47,500 nt of DNA, taken from assembly GCA_905221605.1 (NCBI GenBank), contig CAJNDS010002103.1, positions 72,081 through 119,580 on the forward strand. The letters are read 5' to 3'. The notes beneath the pieces are model-generated. The model saw only the letters and a list, made by a program, of their open reading frames with translations. It searched no databases and was not told the origin of the DNA. The position numbers were made by a program, and so were the translations under genes. Below, one piece after another: positions 26,403 through 37,583 of this stretch. This DNA comes from Symbiodinium natans. Its lineage: Eukaryota > Sar > Dinophyceae > Suessiales > Symbiodiniaceae. Within the stretch, counting starts at the first letter, position 1. Each line of letters begins with the position of its first letter.

Positions 26403-26548
26403 AACCCTAAACCCTAAACCCTAAACCCTAAACCCTAAACCCTAAACCCTAAACCCTAAACCCTAACCCTAAACCCTAAACCCTAAACCCTAAACCCTAA
26501 ACCCTAAACCCTAAACCCTAAACCCTAAACCCTAAACCCTAAACCCTG
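26403..26548 (-). repeat. Telomere-like block, about 20 repeats
   Basis: CCCTAAA run with one hexamer slip (CCCTAA) near 26465. Confidence 0.95.
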
Positions 26549-26636
26549 CCAGGCTGAGCGTGAATCCCTTCAGCGTGGTCGCAGCTGGCTCAAGGATCAC
26601 GTCTCCGGAACCCGTATGCTGGAGCTGCCCCCACCA

Positions 26637-26740
26637 CCCTAAGGGTGTACCTATATAGTATATGCTTGGGCCCTAAAGCTCCGGTATGGGAGCTTTTTAA
26701 AGGCCACGTATATACTATACAGGTACATGGACCCTTAGGG
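26637..26740. mobile_element. Foldback MITE family B, copy 2
   Basis: A 104-bp hairpin very similar to 24569-24677, flanked by the 3-bp duplication CCA (26634-26636 and 26741-26743). The left arm has a short deletion relative to copy 1. Confidence 0.78.
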
Positions 26741-26968
26741 CCATAGAGCTGGAACCACACCTGCATCGGCTCCGGAAGGTCGTTTCGAGATGGAGATGCT
26801 GGAGCCCATGATGGACAGAGGGCTGTGTGTCAGTTCTTGAACAGAAGCGGCTCAAGCTCTTCGATCTTGCCTCCAGGCTCTAGATGTTCCCCGTCTGATT
26901 TGGGCCACATCAACAGTTGACAAGATCCTCTGCTCGAAGCAAGTTCGAGGCTCTTGGCATGCGTGCTA

Positions 26969-27071
26969 GGGGCGGTTACGAAAATAAGGGACCCTTAAAG
27001 ACCCCCCAAATAATAGGATTCCCTTAGGTTTAAGGACCCCAATAAGGTACCCCGATTTTTGGAAACCTCCC
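26969..27071 (+). mobile_element. Dispersed short element family C, copy 1
   Basis: About 103 bp, with imperfect terminal inverted repeats of the form GGGG-GTTTACGAAAAT and ATTTCGGAAAC-CCCC. The interior matches the copies at 38871, 39965 and 46796 (GGACCCC-AA-AAGGTACCCC). Confidence 0.65.
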
Positions 27072-27199
27072 AAACAATTTGAAAACACAAAGAATGCCGA
27101 AACAAATCTCAGCACGCTGAGGCAGCCCAACCACGAACAAAGCCATCACGCCGTGAACCTTTCACCCTTGCGAACTTGTCCCGAACCCCCAAGCCCTAT

Positions 27200-27310
27200 C
27201 CCAGAGGGTCCATTTGTATTACTATTATGGAATTACGTACCCAAAAACCATACCGAATAGGGTTTAGGGGTACCTAATTCCATAATAGTACTACAAATGG
27301 ACCCTCTGGG
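27200..27310. mobile_element. Foldback MITE family A, copy 3
   Basis: A 111-bp hairpin with tips CCCAG and CTGGG, flanked by the 3-bp duplication TAT. It differs from the other copies by few substitutions. Confidence 0.88.
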
Positions 27311-28600
27311 TATGCTATACCATGCTACACCCATGATCTCCAGCTTCGACATGTCTCATCGGAAAACCGGGTATGCGCAACTCTGCCGCTTAAAGCCCTG
27401 AAGCCACCAAGAAGACCGACAAAGCAAACTGCGCCATGAGGACAGACCTAATAAGCCAGATTCGTTGATTCGCTTCTGAGGACACACCCCCCCCCCCCAC
27501 TCAAAAAAAAAAAAAAACTAAAGCCTTAAAGCCTGAAGGCCCTGAACTCTAAAACCTCATCTAAAACCTCAAACCCTTGTTCTCTAAACTCCACACTTTT
27601 GATCCCTCAGCTCCACATCCCTGGGTGCTGCAAGTTCTGCAAGCCTTGATTCCAAGCGGAGCTCGGATGTCCCGCAGACTCAGGTCCCTGCAAGTTGGAA
27701 ACATCCCAGGTTTGCAGGGTTTTTGGGGTTGAGGAGTTTAGGGCTTCGGATTGTGTGCTGAGTAGAGGACTGGGCGAGCTTCCAGGTTGTCGGCGTGAAG
27801 TAGGGCTCGGTTTAAGGTTAAAGCTTCGTAGGTGTGATTGAACCGATCGTGGTTGTTGTTGCGGGCACATGGGCTTTTGTACGAAAAGCCCGAGTCATTG
27901 GCCGGCTTACGTTGAGAATGGTCTGATTGACGTAAGGAGGGTTTAGGGTTTAGGGTTTGGCGTTTGGGGTTTGGGGTTTAGGGCTTAGGGTTAGGGAACC
28001 CTAAGGATCCATGTACCGTATATGGGAGTTTTCGAAAATAGGGCGACCTTTTTTGTGAGAATATTCTTTTTGGGGGGAAATTCAGGGTACCCCAATTTGG
28101 GGACACGCCAATACAGTTTATACTTGGTCCTGTTCTCCAGGGAAAGCGTTGCCTCATAGGTGCCGCTGTGCGTCTGGGGTTGCTGGTTCAAGATTCCCTT
28201 ACAAAGTAGCCTGCCACAAAACGTGTACCCTTATTATCGTATGGTGAATGGGCTACCAGGCTACTAGTACACGAGCTTCAGGTTTAGGGCTTGGGGCTTG
28301 TATACAGGGGTTACAGGGATATAGTGTAGTAGACACAACGAAGGTTGGGGCTAACCTTTCGCGTGGTTGGCTGCACGGTGGAGGGAGCTCCGCTTCTGCC
28401 TTCTGATGCCTCCTCCTAGGTCACGGGATTTTGAAAATTTAGGCCTCGGATTTGGGGTGGAGGGTTCGGGTTTAGTAGGGTTTTAGGGTTTGCAGTGTTC
28501 CTGCCCTGTTTCGGGCCTTTTTGCAGGGCCGGTTCATTGAGCAGCGCCCATCTGCACTAAATAAGCTACGCGTACGGCCTGGAACCCAGAGAAGTCATCA
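27311..28600. other. Gene-free interval
   Basis: C12/A14 run at 27487-27517, a short G-rich telomere-like stretch (27940-27995), and an arm-like family B remnant at about 27998-28022 (CCTAAGGATCCATGTACC) followed by possible family C debris. Confidence 0.5.
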
Positions 28601-28605
28601 GCAAC

Positions 28606-29133
28606 AGGGTTTAGGGTTTAGGGTTTAGGGTTTAGGGTTTAGGGTTTAGGGTTTCTGACGAATACCGCCTAAACCCTGAACTCTGCCAGCACAAAGCCAC
28701 CTCCTCCGGAAGCGGGAGGTCGTGAACGCGATTGTAGGCGGCCTCGACATCTTTGACAGTGGAGATGCAATCCCTAAACCTAAAACCCTAAACCTTAAAC
28801 CCAAAACCCTAAATCCTAAACCCTAAACCCTTGCAGCGGGCGTTTCATGAGGTGCATTCTTGGGCTAAACAAAAGCTCTGCTTGCAACTGCCAGGGTGGG
28901 TGTAGAGTCTGCAGGCAAAAGGGGGCTTAGGGCAGCCTCAGATGGTTTTTTTTGGGAATGAGGGTTTAGGGATTACCTGGCACTCTACTTGCCTACAGTT
29001 TAGTAGCAGGTACCCCCTACTTCGTAGGTATAACCCTTCAAAACTGTAGGTAAATAGGACTATGGTGGTGGTGTTTAGTGGGGTTTAGGGTTTAGGGTTT
29101 AGGGTTTAGGGTTTAGGGTTTAGGGTTTAGGGC
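28606..29133 (+). repeat. Telomere-like blocks at 28606-28654 and 29083-29133
   Basis: Two short pure TTTAGGG runs. Between them are degenerate C-rich units (28770-28830) and the nested hairpin at 28989. Confidence 0.85.
28989..29053. repeat. Nested hairpin, 65 bp
   Basis: Outer arms are TTGCCTACAGTTT and AAACTGTAGGTAAA, with a second small stem CCTAC-TTC-GTAGG in the loop. It could be a small foldback element or a structured RNA. Nothing else supports either. Confidence 0.4.
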
Positions 29134-29680
29134 TACGGCGCCTGCAGCGCTTGGTTCAGGTCCAGAGGCTGGTACGTCTGCGCCGGCACCTGGACACCAA
29201 AACAGGCTATGTGAAACACTGCAGAAAGTGAAATATGCATTCTACATACATTGTTTTAATTTAAGGGTGTAGGGTTTAGGGTTTAGGGTTTAGGGTGCAT
29301 TACATAATATGTAGTGTACATATAAGGTTCTTAATCTATAGCACATAATGTAATGATAATCTGGCAGTTGATCAGGCTACTTTTGGTAGGGCCGATGCTG
29401 AGACCTGAAAAGCACGCTAACCCTAAGGCGCAGAGACCAGCAAAGCTCGCGCGCTCCGTAGAGCATGCTCTGCTACCTACTTTGCCATCCAGAAACACTC
29501 CAACTTCGCGCAATGCACCTTCAACCCTGAAACTTGCAACCCTCAACCCTAGACCCCAAGCCTGAAGTAAACCCCCGCGCCCACGAAACACGCCTTGGTC
29601 GCGAACAGGCGCAGACCCTCCTCGCACATGAGCTCAGCCCAGCAAGAAGGGTTCAGGGTTTAGGGCATCGGGTTTCGGGC

Positions 29681-29929
29681 TTAGGGTTCACGCCCTGCAT
29701 CCTTATACCCAACCAAATGCCATAAACTGCCTAAACCCCCAAAAAAAACTTGAGGCCTGCACCATATAAATTGCAGCTGCCTTTTTTTGGTGCCCATTTT
29801 CATGCCATGCTTCCGGACCCATCTGGTAATCTTCCCATAATTCTCTAGGTCGTTTATTGCACGCATGATTCGAACGAAATCAACCAGGCGACAGAAACAA
29901 TAATTCCATAAGACTTTATAGTCAGCAAG
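29681..29929 (-). CDS. Possible exon or gene fragment, unknown product
   Basis: A frame of about 80 codons opens after a TAA near 29931 and contains a basic, protein-like stretch (RIMRAINDLENYGKITRWVR). Its 3' part runs into telomere-like sequence, so the real exon is probably shorter. No family was recognised. It abuts an AT-rich interval (29870-30380) which could be intronic. Confidence 0.22.
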   Translation of the reverse strand, partial: LADYKVLWNYCFCRLVDFVRIMRAINDLENYGKITRWVRKHGMKMGTKKRQLQFIWCRPQVFFGGLGSLWHLVGYKDAGREP

Positions 29930-30380
29930 TTAACAACGGTGTCTTCCTTGTGCTTATAATATTCTTTGTAGCTTTGACATTGTCAGTGCAATTATCTTGA
30001 AATACTTCTCGCGGAGGTATGAATAATATATTTCTTGGCATTTAGGACTAAAATTCTGACTGACGCTCCAATTCTCAAAACTCAGGAGCTCCTAGAAGAG
30101 ATTTTGCATTCCAAGTTATTGTCTTCTGTCTGTTTTGCGATATTCTTCCTTTTAAAGCAATATATGTCTTACCACTTGTTTTCTCTTCATCAGTTTGTTC
30201 TCGCGGATTAAAAGTTATCTTCGTACGTGTCTTTCTTTCGTGTAGTAGTCTAACAGTATGATCACGCCTGAATAATCAGTTGTTCTTGCATGTCGTTCTT
30301 TATGCAATACATTTATTCTTGCTAATTTGTTAAGATAGAAGAGAACGAAGATAATAAAACTACTTTGAACAGGCCAGAGC
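29870..30380. other. AT-rich interval
   Basis: About 500 bp markedly richer in A and T than its surroundings, with no telomere-like words, no ORF and no microsatellite. It could be an intron, a decayed insertion or an organelle-derived segment. Nothing decides between these. Confidence 0.5.
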
Positions 30381-30484
30381 ACGTTCTAATGACCACTCTC
30401 CCAACCTGTTGGGGGTGGGAGGCGGGGAGATATGTTGTTGGCGTGCCTGCATTGGGGTCCCATGATAAACGAACATCAGGGCAA

Positions 30485-30570
30485 TACAGGGGTCGGAAAA
30501 ACTACTCATACTCTTCCCTTATGGTCTCGAAAAATGTATACTGTATTGACCCCCAAAACCGTGCTCCCAT
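30485..30570 (+). mobile_element. Family D, copy 2 (diverged)
   Basis: Shares ACAGGGGTCGGAA and TTCCCTTATGGTC with the other copies at the same spacing. The distal end is diverged. Confidence 0.45.
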
Positions 30571-30892
30571 CTGGAACAACGACAAATGGTGATTCTGCCA
30601 AAACCTCATTCATTTGAGCCTCGAAATCTCGCAAGAAACTGTCCGTTTCCTGCAGACGTTTCCGTCTCGGTCCTTGACAACTGGCATCAGCAATATGCCA
30701 TCATCAAGACTTGAATTGGACACATACTTCAGAAACTACACTGACAGCGACTCACTTTCGAGCACGTCATGACAAGCTGTTTCCTCTAGGGTCACTAACT
30801 CCGTGGAGTGTACAAGTCACTCCTATTTCACTGTCGATGCACCGGACTTCTGTCCGATTTACACCCAATACCCAAATTATTTTTCCCCACCC

Positions 30893-31208
30893 TCGGTGTG
30901 GGGTTGTTAGATTTTAAACTCAACTCTTCTCCTCGCCCGGAACTCTTCTCCTCGCCCGGTCTACTCCTCGCGCATCCCTGGAGTGCCCAACCAGAGTGTC
31001 CTTGGAGTGCCCATCCACAGAGTGCCCCTGGAGTGCCCAACCCCAGAGTGTCTCTGGGGGGCCAGCCGCCGAGTGTCCCCAGAGTGTCCCCAGAGTGTCC
31101 CTGGAGTGCCCAACCCGAGATTGTCCCTGCAGTGCCCAACCCCAGAGTGTCCCTAGAGTGCCCAACCCCAGAGCATCTCTACGCAGAGAGGGTGGGGATG
31201 TTCGAAGT
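30893..31208 (-). mobile_element. Family E, copy 2
   Basis: Reverse-complement copy of 7680-8129, sharing the CCCCAC/GTGGGG hairpin, a duplicated CTCTTCTCCTCGCCCGG and a minisatellite (about 30970-31180) with the unit word GGAGTGCCCAACCCCAGAG. It is shorter than copy 1. Confidence 0.65.
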
Positions 31209-31209
31209 A

Positions 31210-33060
31210 AAATTAGACCTTCTGAACCCCCGGACCAAGGTGCCCCCTGTTTTGCGAAGGGTGTGGACTCAGCGCCACCAGAAGCCATGCTCAAGAAAGA
31301 ACCACCACTGAACGGTTAAACCTACACCCCTAAGCTCTAAACGCCTGAAACCCCTGAAGCGGCACCCTAAGCCCTAAACGCCCCAACCTCAGCATTCCCT
31401 AAACCCAAACTGGCCCTGGCAGCTAAAGCCCTCCTGGATCGGGTCGTCCGCTCGATCGCCCGTGGAAGGGAGGGATCTGGCCTGCAAAAATCGGGTTTAG
31501 CGTGCAGGATTTAGATCTCAGGCTTCAAGGTGTGCAAGGCTTGCACTGGAGAAGCTAAGTTGTGCTCTAGGCGCGTCGGCTTAGGCTTCATGACTTTTGA
31601 GTTCCTTGTGTAGGGGTGGGGGGTTCCACTGCGCATGTCTCGCAACCCATTGCCCAAGCATTTCAAAAGCGCCCCTGACAGCAACAAGCTGGGTCGGGGT
31701 TTTAGGGGTTGGGCTTCGGGTGAGTGCTTCGACCGCAAAGCCCCTAAGCCCCAAAACCCTAAACCCTAAACCCTAAACCCCAAACCGCGCCTGATTGCAC
31801 TGGATCTGATGCCAGTCGCTCGCGGACAAGCTAGGCCGGACTCTGAGCACTTCCGTGAAGAAGCGGAACGTCGCCTTCGAAGGGACTTCGTAGCCTATGC
31901 CTATGCCTATACCCCCAGCTGCCCCAAGCCAGGCAGGGGGCTTGGCGTCTAACGCAGGGCTCCCCTAACCCCAATACCCGAAACCCCCAAAATGCCCTAA
32001 ACCCTACACCCTAAACCCTAAATCCCACAAAAGCTTCATTTTTGAGGGATGAGAGGGTCAGAATATGTCTCGGGGGCTGGATCCAACAGGAACCGGAAAG
32101 GCTTAAACGCTTGTAAACATGGGTTCTGAAGGTGGCAGAGCTGGAGGAAGGCGAACTTGCCGAATCGGAGGCGCGAGCGTCCCGTCACTGTGCGGCTCTT
32201 TCGGGGGCGAGTATCGCGTTTACTGGGTTGTTGTTAAGGAACGTGACTTTGCTCACCCTTGTTGAATCACGCAGCTAAGGATGTGGTGCCAGAACTCAAC
32301 TTAAGTTCGTGAGCAAGATCCCTGCTTTGCCATGCAATGAAAATCAAGTCAGGCATGGCTTTAGGGTGTAGGCTGTGGGGCTATTCGAGTTTAGATCGAG
32401 ATGGCAATGAGTGGTTCACCTCACATAAGAAAGTCACCATCCTGCACACAACATCCTGATTCCCCCCTATCAAGGGTTTAGTAGAGGCGAAACCCTTTGA
32501 AACTCCCAATTGTCAGATCTTAGCGGGTTGATCGATATCTTGATGGCTTTCTCATTGGACTGGCACCCCTGGCTGTCTCTGATCGCATGCCACGTGGAGT
32601 GTACCGGCATGGTCTGAGGTCTTGTGAACTTTGTTGAACTTCCACAGGGAGCGGCTCCGCTAAAGGCTAGAGAAAGTTCCTAGCTAAGGCTGCTACTCAA
32701 GGGGAACGGGACCCTTTGTGGAGGAATGCAGAACACAGAGCGTAGAAACCTCAAACTTTAAGCCTTAGCTTGTCAAGTCAAGATGCCACTCTAAACCTTG
32801 GGTCATCCCTGGAAGACCATGGGCTGCGCACTCGGGACGCATCCGGCGTTTTAGGCCTTCTTCTTGGGCCAAATCTTCTAGATCACTCAAGCCACCACCT
32901 TAAACCCCAAGCACCCGAAGCCCTAAAAACTCTCGCACACCCTGAAACCCCTAAACCCTAAAGCCCTCACAACCTTTTAAACCCTAAACCCTAAAGCTCT
33001 GGAACCGACAACCTAAAGCATTTTATACCCCAAGGCTGTCTCATGAGCTGGTCTAAAATT
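31210..33060. other. Gene-free interval
   Basis: Isolated telomere-like words (31754-31785, 31990-32030, 32940-33000) in otherwise mixed sequence. No convincing ORF and no repeat family recognised. Confidence 0.5.
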
Positions 33061-33084
33061 TCCCAGCTTTTCCTTGAAGGGCCC

Positions 33085-33556
33085 CAAGTGCTTATGGAAG
33101 TAGATACTTGGGCCTTAAAGGGGTTCCTGTTTAGGGTTTAGGGAGTAGCTTGAGAGGGCCGAAGTATATATAAATATAAATATATATATATATACTATAC
33201 AGTTAAATATAAATATATATATATATATATATACTATACAGTTAAATATAAATATAAATATATATATATATATACTATACAGTTAAATATAAATATATAT
33301 ATATATATATATATACTATACAGTTAAATATAAATATATATATATATATACTATACAGTTAAATATAAATATATATATATATATATACTATACAGTTAAA
33401 TATAAATATATATATATATACTATACAGTTAAATATAAATATATATATATACTATACAGTTAAATATAAATATAAATATATATATATATACTATACAGTT
33501 AAAAAATAAATAAATAAATATATATATATATACTATACAGGTACATGGACCCTAAG
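33085..33556. mobile_element. Family B relic expanded by an internal minisatellite
   Basis: The left part (about 33085-33145) resembles a diverged arm (GATACTTGGGCCTTAAAG) and contains a short TTTAGGG insertion. The right end (33532-33555) reads ACTATACAGGTACATGGACC, the family B right arm. Between them is the tandem array at 33165-33545, whose unit contains the same ACTATACAG word. Confidence 0.5.
33165..33545. repeat. AT-rich minisatellite, about ten units
   Basis: Units of about 30-42 bp consist of a variable (TA)n run followed by ACTATACAGTTAAATATAAA. ACTATACAG occurs ten times, the last one continuing into the family B arm. Unit length varies mostly through the TA run. Confidence 0.85.
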
Positions 33557-33604
33557 TGTGGAGATTCTACAGGCTACATAAGCCAATAAACCCCATTAGC
33601 CATA

Positions 33605-33736
33605 AACCCGAAACCCGAAACCCTAAACCCCATTAACCCCAAAACCCAAAACCCCAAACCCTAAACCCTAAACCCTAAACCCTAAACCCTAAACCCTAAA
33701 CCCTAAACCCTAAACCCTAAACCCTAAACCCTAAGC
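33605..33736 (-). repeat. Telomere-like block
   Basis: Degenerate CCCGAAA and CCCCAAA at left, then about eleven perfect CCCTAAA units. A G-rich block with many TTTGGGG variants follows at 33846-33960. Confidence 0.9.
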
Positions 33737-34382
33737 ATGGGTTTTCCCTTGGCCTGCGCGTCGGGCCCCTGGCCATAGTGTCTCTCCAACGCAGACTCCT
33801 GGTGTGCAGCAGCAGGTCCATTCTGAGGGTGGGGTGGTGGGGGTTAGGGCTTGGGGTTTAGGGTTTAGGGTTTAGGGTTTAGGGTTTAGGGTTTAGGGTT
33901 TGGGGTTTGGGGTTTGGGGTTTAGAGTTTGGGGTTTGGGGTTCGGGGTTTACGGTTTATGACCCTCTTCAGTTCCCCCCTAAACCCTATAAACCTTAAAC
34001 CCTCCGGGGTGCGAGAGGCATGCTGCTTTTCTCCGTATGCACGGATCTGACCTTACGTCATGACCGCCGGTTCTGCCCCTTACATCCTAGATTGTATTTC
34101 CCAAAACAGTGGATACCAGAGAATTAGGAAGGAAGACCCCTCCTTACATATGCATGACACCAGGTTGCAAGTCACTAGAAACAACCAACCCTTTTATATA
34201 ACCTCAACCCTAAACCCTAAACCCTGAAACTCTAAAAACCCTAAACCCTAAACCCTAAACACCAAACCCCAAAAAACCTGAACCCTAAACCCAGAAGCCT
34301 CGGCCACGGTGCCCTCCAGAGATACGTCGACCGACCAATAGGCTTCACTCATCGTCAGAATCCTGGCTTAGGGGATCTTGTT

Positions 34383-34480
34383 GGGGGGGGGGGGGGGGTT
34401 AGGGGTTAGGGGTTAGGGGTTAGGGTTTATAGGGTTTAGGGTTTAGGGTTTAGGGTTTAGGGTTTAGGGTTTAGGGTTCA
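34383..34480 (+). repeat. G16 run followed by telomere-like block
   Basis: A homopolymer G16 (34383-34398), four TTAGGGG units, then about seven TTTAGGG units. Confidence 0.9.
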
Positions 34481-34574
34481 GCATCTCAGGTCCAAGCATT
34501 CACTTGTCAAGAAATTCTAGAAAAATACCCACCCGCCCGAAGAATCCCACAACATTATGAAAATATTTCACTTA

Positions 34575-35305
34575 TGGAACGACCTTGCCCAGTAAAAAAA
34601 TGACCTTGCCCAGTAAAAACGGCGACCTTGCCCAGTAAAACGGCGACCTTGCCCAGTAAAACGGCCGTTTTACTGGGCAAGGTCGCCGTTTTACTGGGCA
34701 AGGTCGCCGTTTTACTGGGCAAGGTCGATTTTGTGACCGAAGGTCGCCGTTTTACTGGGCAAGGTCGCCGTTTTACTGGGCAAGGTCGATTTTTTGACCA
34801 AAATCGACCTTGCCCAGTAAGGCGGCGACCTTGCCCAATAAAACGGCGACCTTGCCCAGTAAAACGGCGACCTTGCCCAGTAAAACGGCGACCTTGCCCA
34901 GTAAAACGGCGACGTAAAACAGCGACCTTGCCCAGTAAAACGGCGACCTTGCCCGCAAGGTCGCCGTTTTACTGGGCAAGGTGCCTTTTACTGGGCAAGG
35001 TCGCCGCTTTACTGGGCAAGGTCGATTTTGGTCAAAAAATCGACCTTGCCCAGTAAAACGGCGACCTTGCCCAGTACAACGGCGACCTTCGGTCACCAAA
35101 TCGACCTTGCCCAGTAAAACGGCGACCTTGCCCAGTAAAACGGCCGTTTTGGGCAAGGTCGGTTTTACTGGGCAAGGTCGCCGTTTGGACCCAAGGTCGC
35201 CGTTTTACTGGGCAAGGTCGATTTTTTGACCAATCGGCGACCTTGCCCAGTAAAACGGCGACCTTGCCCAGTAAAACGGCGACCTTGCCCACCTTGCCCA
35301 GTAAG
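34575..35305. repeat. 21-bp tandem array running in both orientations
   Basis: About thirty copies or part-copies of a 21-bp unit (CGACCTTGCCCAGTAAAACGG). Some runs read one way and others in reverse complement, and orientation switches repeatedly, several times at a CGGCCG palindrome. The unit is a multiple of three with no stop in most frames, so long spurious ORFs occur on both strands. I do not regard these as genes. Confidence 0.9.
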
Positions 35306-35336
35306 TCCCCAGCATTTAAACTATATATGTAAGAGA

Positions 35337-35519
35337 GGTTTAGGGTTTAGGGTTTAGGGTTTAGGGTTTAGGTTTAGGGTTTAGGGTTTAGGGTTTAGGG
35401 TTTAGGGTTTAGGGTTTAGGGTTTAGGGTTTAGGGTTTAGGGTTTAGGGTTTAGGGTTTAGGGTTTAGGGTTTAGGCTTTAGGGTTTAGGGTTTAGGGTT
35501 AGGGTTTAGGGTTTAGGGC
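35337..35519 (+). repeat. Longest G-rich telomere-like block, about 25 repeats
   Basis: TTTAGGG run with isolated slips (TTAGGG, TTAGGCT). It follows the 21-bp array with only about 30 bp between. Confidence 0.95.
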
Positions 35520-35639
35520 GTGCCAGACGGGAGCGCGCTTTGGGAGCGCGCGGTAGTCTGCAGACCTACCCACCCCAAGACCGCCCACTTACAACTCTCA
35601 AGGAGTTAAGACCTTTTATTTTTTTACAAAGCATCACAT

Positions 35640-36070
35640 GAGTCAGCACTCACGCCCTTTTTGGGGATTTCCACAAGGTGCGTGGACCAGGCGCAAAGCT
35701 GCAGCAGACGGAAACGAGGCAGGGTCCGTGAAGACAGCTTGGGTTGGCGCGAAGGGGCTAAGGGATGGGCCAGGAACAGAGAAAGGCAGCGAGGCTTGGT
35801 TGGCGCGAAGGGGCTCCAGCCAGGAAGAACACGCAGTGAACAGCTTGGGTTGGGCAGGCTGGTGTGGCGGATAGCTTGGCTTGGCGCGAAGGGGGCAAGG
35901 TGGGGTGCCAGGCCAGGGTCAGGACCAGGCACAAAGTTGTAGCAAACGGAAGCGAGGCAGGACAGATTGGGTTGGCGCGAAGAGGCTAAAGAGCGCCCCG
36001 AAACAGGAGACAAACTGGTGCGCGGACAGCTTGGCTTGGCGCAAGGGGGTAAGATGACTCGAACAGGCCA
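35640..36070 (+). repeat. Degenerate tandem duplication containing GGCGCGAAGGGG
   Basis: The word GGCGCGAAGGGG or a close variant occurs five times (about 35746, 35803, 35882, 35973, 36036). A segment around 35676 (GGACCAGGCGCAAAGCTGC) is repeated at about 35915. Confidence 0.6.
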
Positions 36071-36169
36071 GGGCCGCAAAACTAGTCAGGACAGAGGGTC
36101 AGGGGTCAGGATCAAGGCCAGTTTTTGAGGGTCAGACCAGGTCAATTGATTTTGGGCACCAAGAGCAGG

Positions 36170-36340
36170 GCCAGGGCCCCCAGACCATTTTTGAGCCTTT
36201 TGGGGTTTTTTCTGAGCCTTCTCCCAGACCATTCCTGAGCCTTTTCTGGGCTCCTCCCGAACCATTTCTGGGTTTTTTGGGCTCCTCCCGGACCATTTCT
36301 GAGTTTTTTGGGCTTCTCCAGACCATGTCTGCGCGTTTTT
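36170..36340 (+). repeat. Minisatellite, unit about 33-36 bp
   Basis: Five imperfect units built on AGACCATTTCTGAGCCTTTT and GGGCTCCTCCC. Confidence 0.7.
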
Positions 36341-36341
36341 G

Positions 36342-36448
36342 GGGCCAGGGCCAGGGCCAGGGCCAGGGCCAGGGGGCCAGAGCCAGGGCCCGGGCCAGGG
36401 CCAGAACCAGGGCCAGGGACAGGGCCAGGGCCAGGGCCAGGGCAGGAC
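36342..36448 (+). repeat. GGGCCA hexamer array
   Basis: About seventeen imperfect GGGCCA units. Spurious Gly-Pro or Gly-Gln frames arise from it. Confidence 0.85.
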
Positions 36449-37388
36449 CAGGTCAGGAAAGGCCAACCGTTTTCGGCCAAGACCCCTGCCTGCCCCAACA
36501 GAACGGCCCCTGGTCCGCTCAGCTCAGCGGACAGGGGTGAGGGACCAGGGGTCTCACGGGGCCGTCCCAGGGGGCCCTCCAATGCAGGACCCAACCAGGT
36601 GCGCGGACACTTGGGGTTTAGGGTAATATAACATAATACAGTGACAACTGCTGACTCGGCCTGTGCCTGCCTGGAGGGTAAGCCAGCCTGGAGGCCAGCT
36701 CGGTCGCCCGCCTGGGGCTCCCTCGCAGGGTCTCACTGAGCGCTCGACCAGCGCCCGCCTACCCCAAAAGACAAGAGAGTGGGGTGGCGGGCGGGTTTAG
36801 GGTTTCGGGTTTCGGGTTTAGGGTTTGGGGTTTAGGGTTTCGGGTTTAGGGTTTAGGGTTTCGGGTTTACGGTTTAGGGTTTAGATCCATAAACAGGAAT
36901 CTGACGATGATTCCTTAAGCCCTAAACACCTGAAGCCCCCTAAACCCTAGACCCCCCCCCCCCCCCACCCAAGAAAACCCACATCCCTGGACATGATTCT
37001 GACGATGAGCCCTGATCCCCCCCCCAACAAAAAACCCTACCACCCTCTTTTTTTTTGAGGGGGGGGGGGTTACGAGGCTTACGGGGCCTTTGAATCCTCC
37101 CAGGGGTCTGGGTGGAGGCTCTGTGTGGAGTCCTGCATTGCACATCAGTGCCCGGAACTACGATCATGCGATGCTGGACGAAATGGTTGAACACCGTGGT
37201 CTCCGGACCTTGGACAACAGACAGCCAGAAAAACGCCGGACATTGCTTCTCGGGTTCGAGAGCTTGAGGGCTTCATTTTCAGCTTGAAGCTGCTGGTTGT
37301 TCGAGGTTTGGGGGGGGGGGGGGGGGGGGCTGAGAATCTGCTTCTTGCACTGAAAGGCCAGAAGCCAAGTTACACCAACTAATATAGA

Positions 37389-37486
37389 GGCCTGAATAGT
37401 TAGAACAGGGTTTTAGGGGCTATTGTGGTATATTATATAGGGACCATAAGGGAGTACTACTAGCAATTATTCCGACCCCTATGTTA
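37389..37486 (-). mobile_element. Family D, copy 3
   Basis: A 98-bp match, in reverse complement, to 11773-11870. No terminal inverted repeats beyond about 6 bp are visible, so the mobility class is unknown. Confidence 0.6.
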
Positions 37487-37583
37487 CACAAAGCTACCAC
37501 GGGGGAGCGCATCAACGTAGGGGAGGGCCGCTTTTGGACAGAAGCAGAAAAGTCGGCACCTGCTACGTCGCTGCTACGTTCAC

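Noticed and set aside
28020-28100. Possible fifth family C copy (TTTTCGAAAATAGGG near 28028)
   Set aside because: Only the first 15-20 bp resemble the family. The other end could not be found.
34628-35292. Long open frames on both strands rich in VLLGKVA or RRPCPVK repeats
   Set aside because: They are translations of the 21-bp array, whose length is a multiple of three. No non-repeat coding sequence and no start context.
36086-36631. Gly-Pro/Gly-Gln and Pro-Trp rich open frames, collagen-like in appearance
   Set aside because: Produced by the GGGCCA array and the adjacent minisatellite. No signal peptide or conserved flanks.
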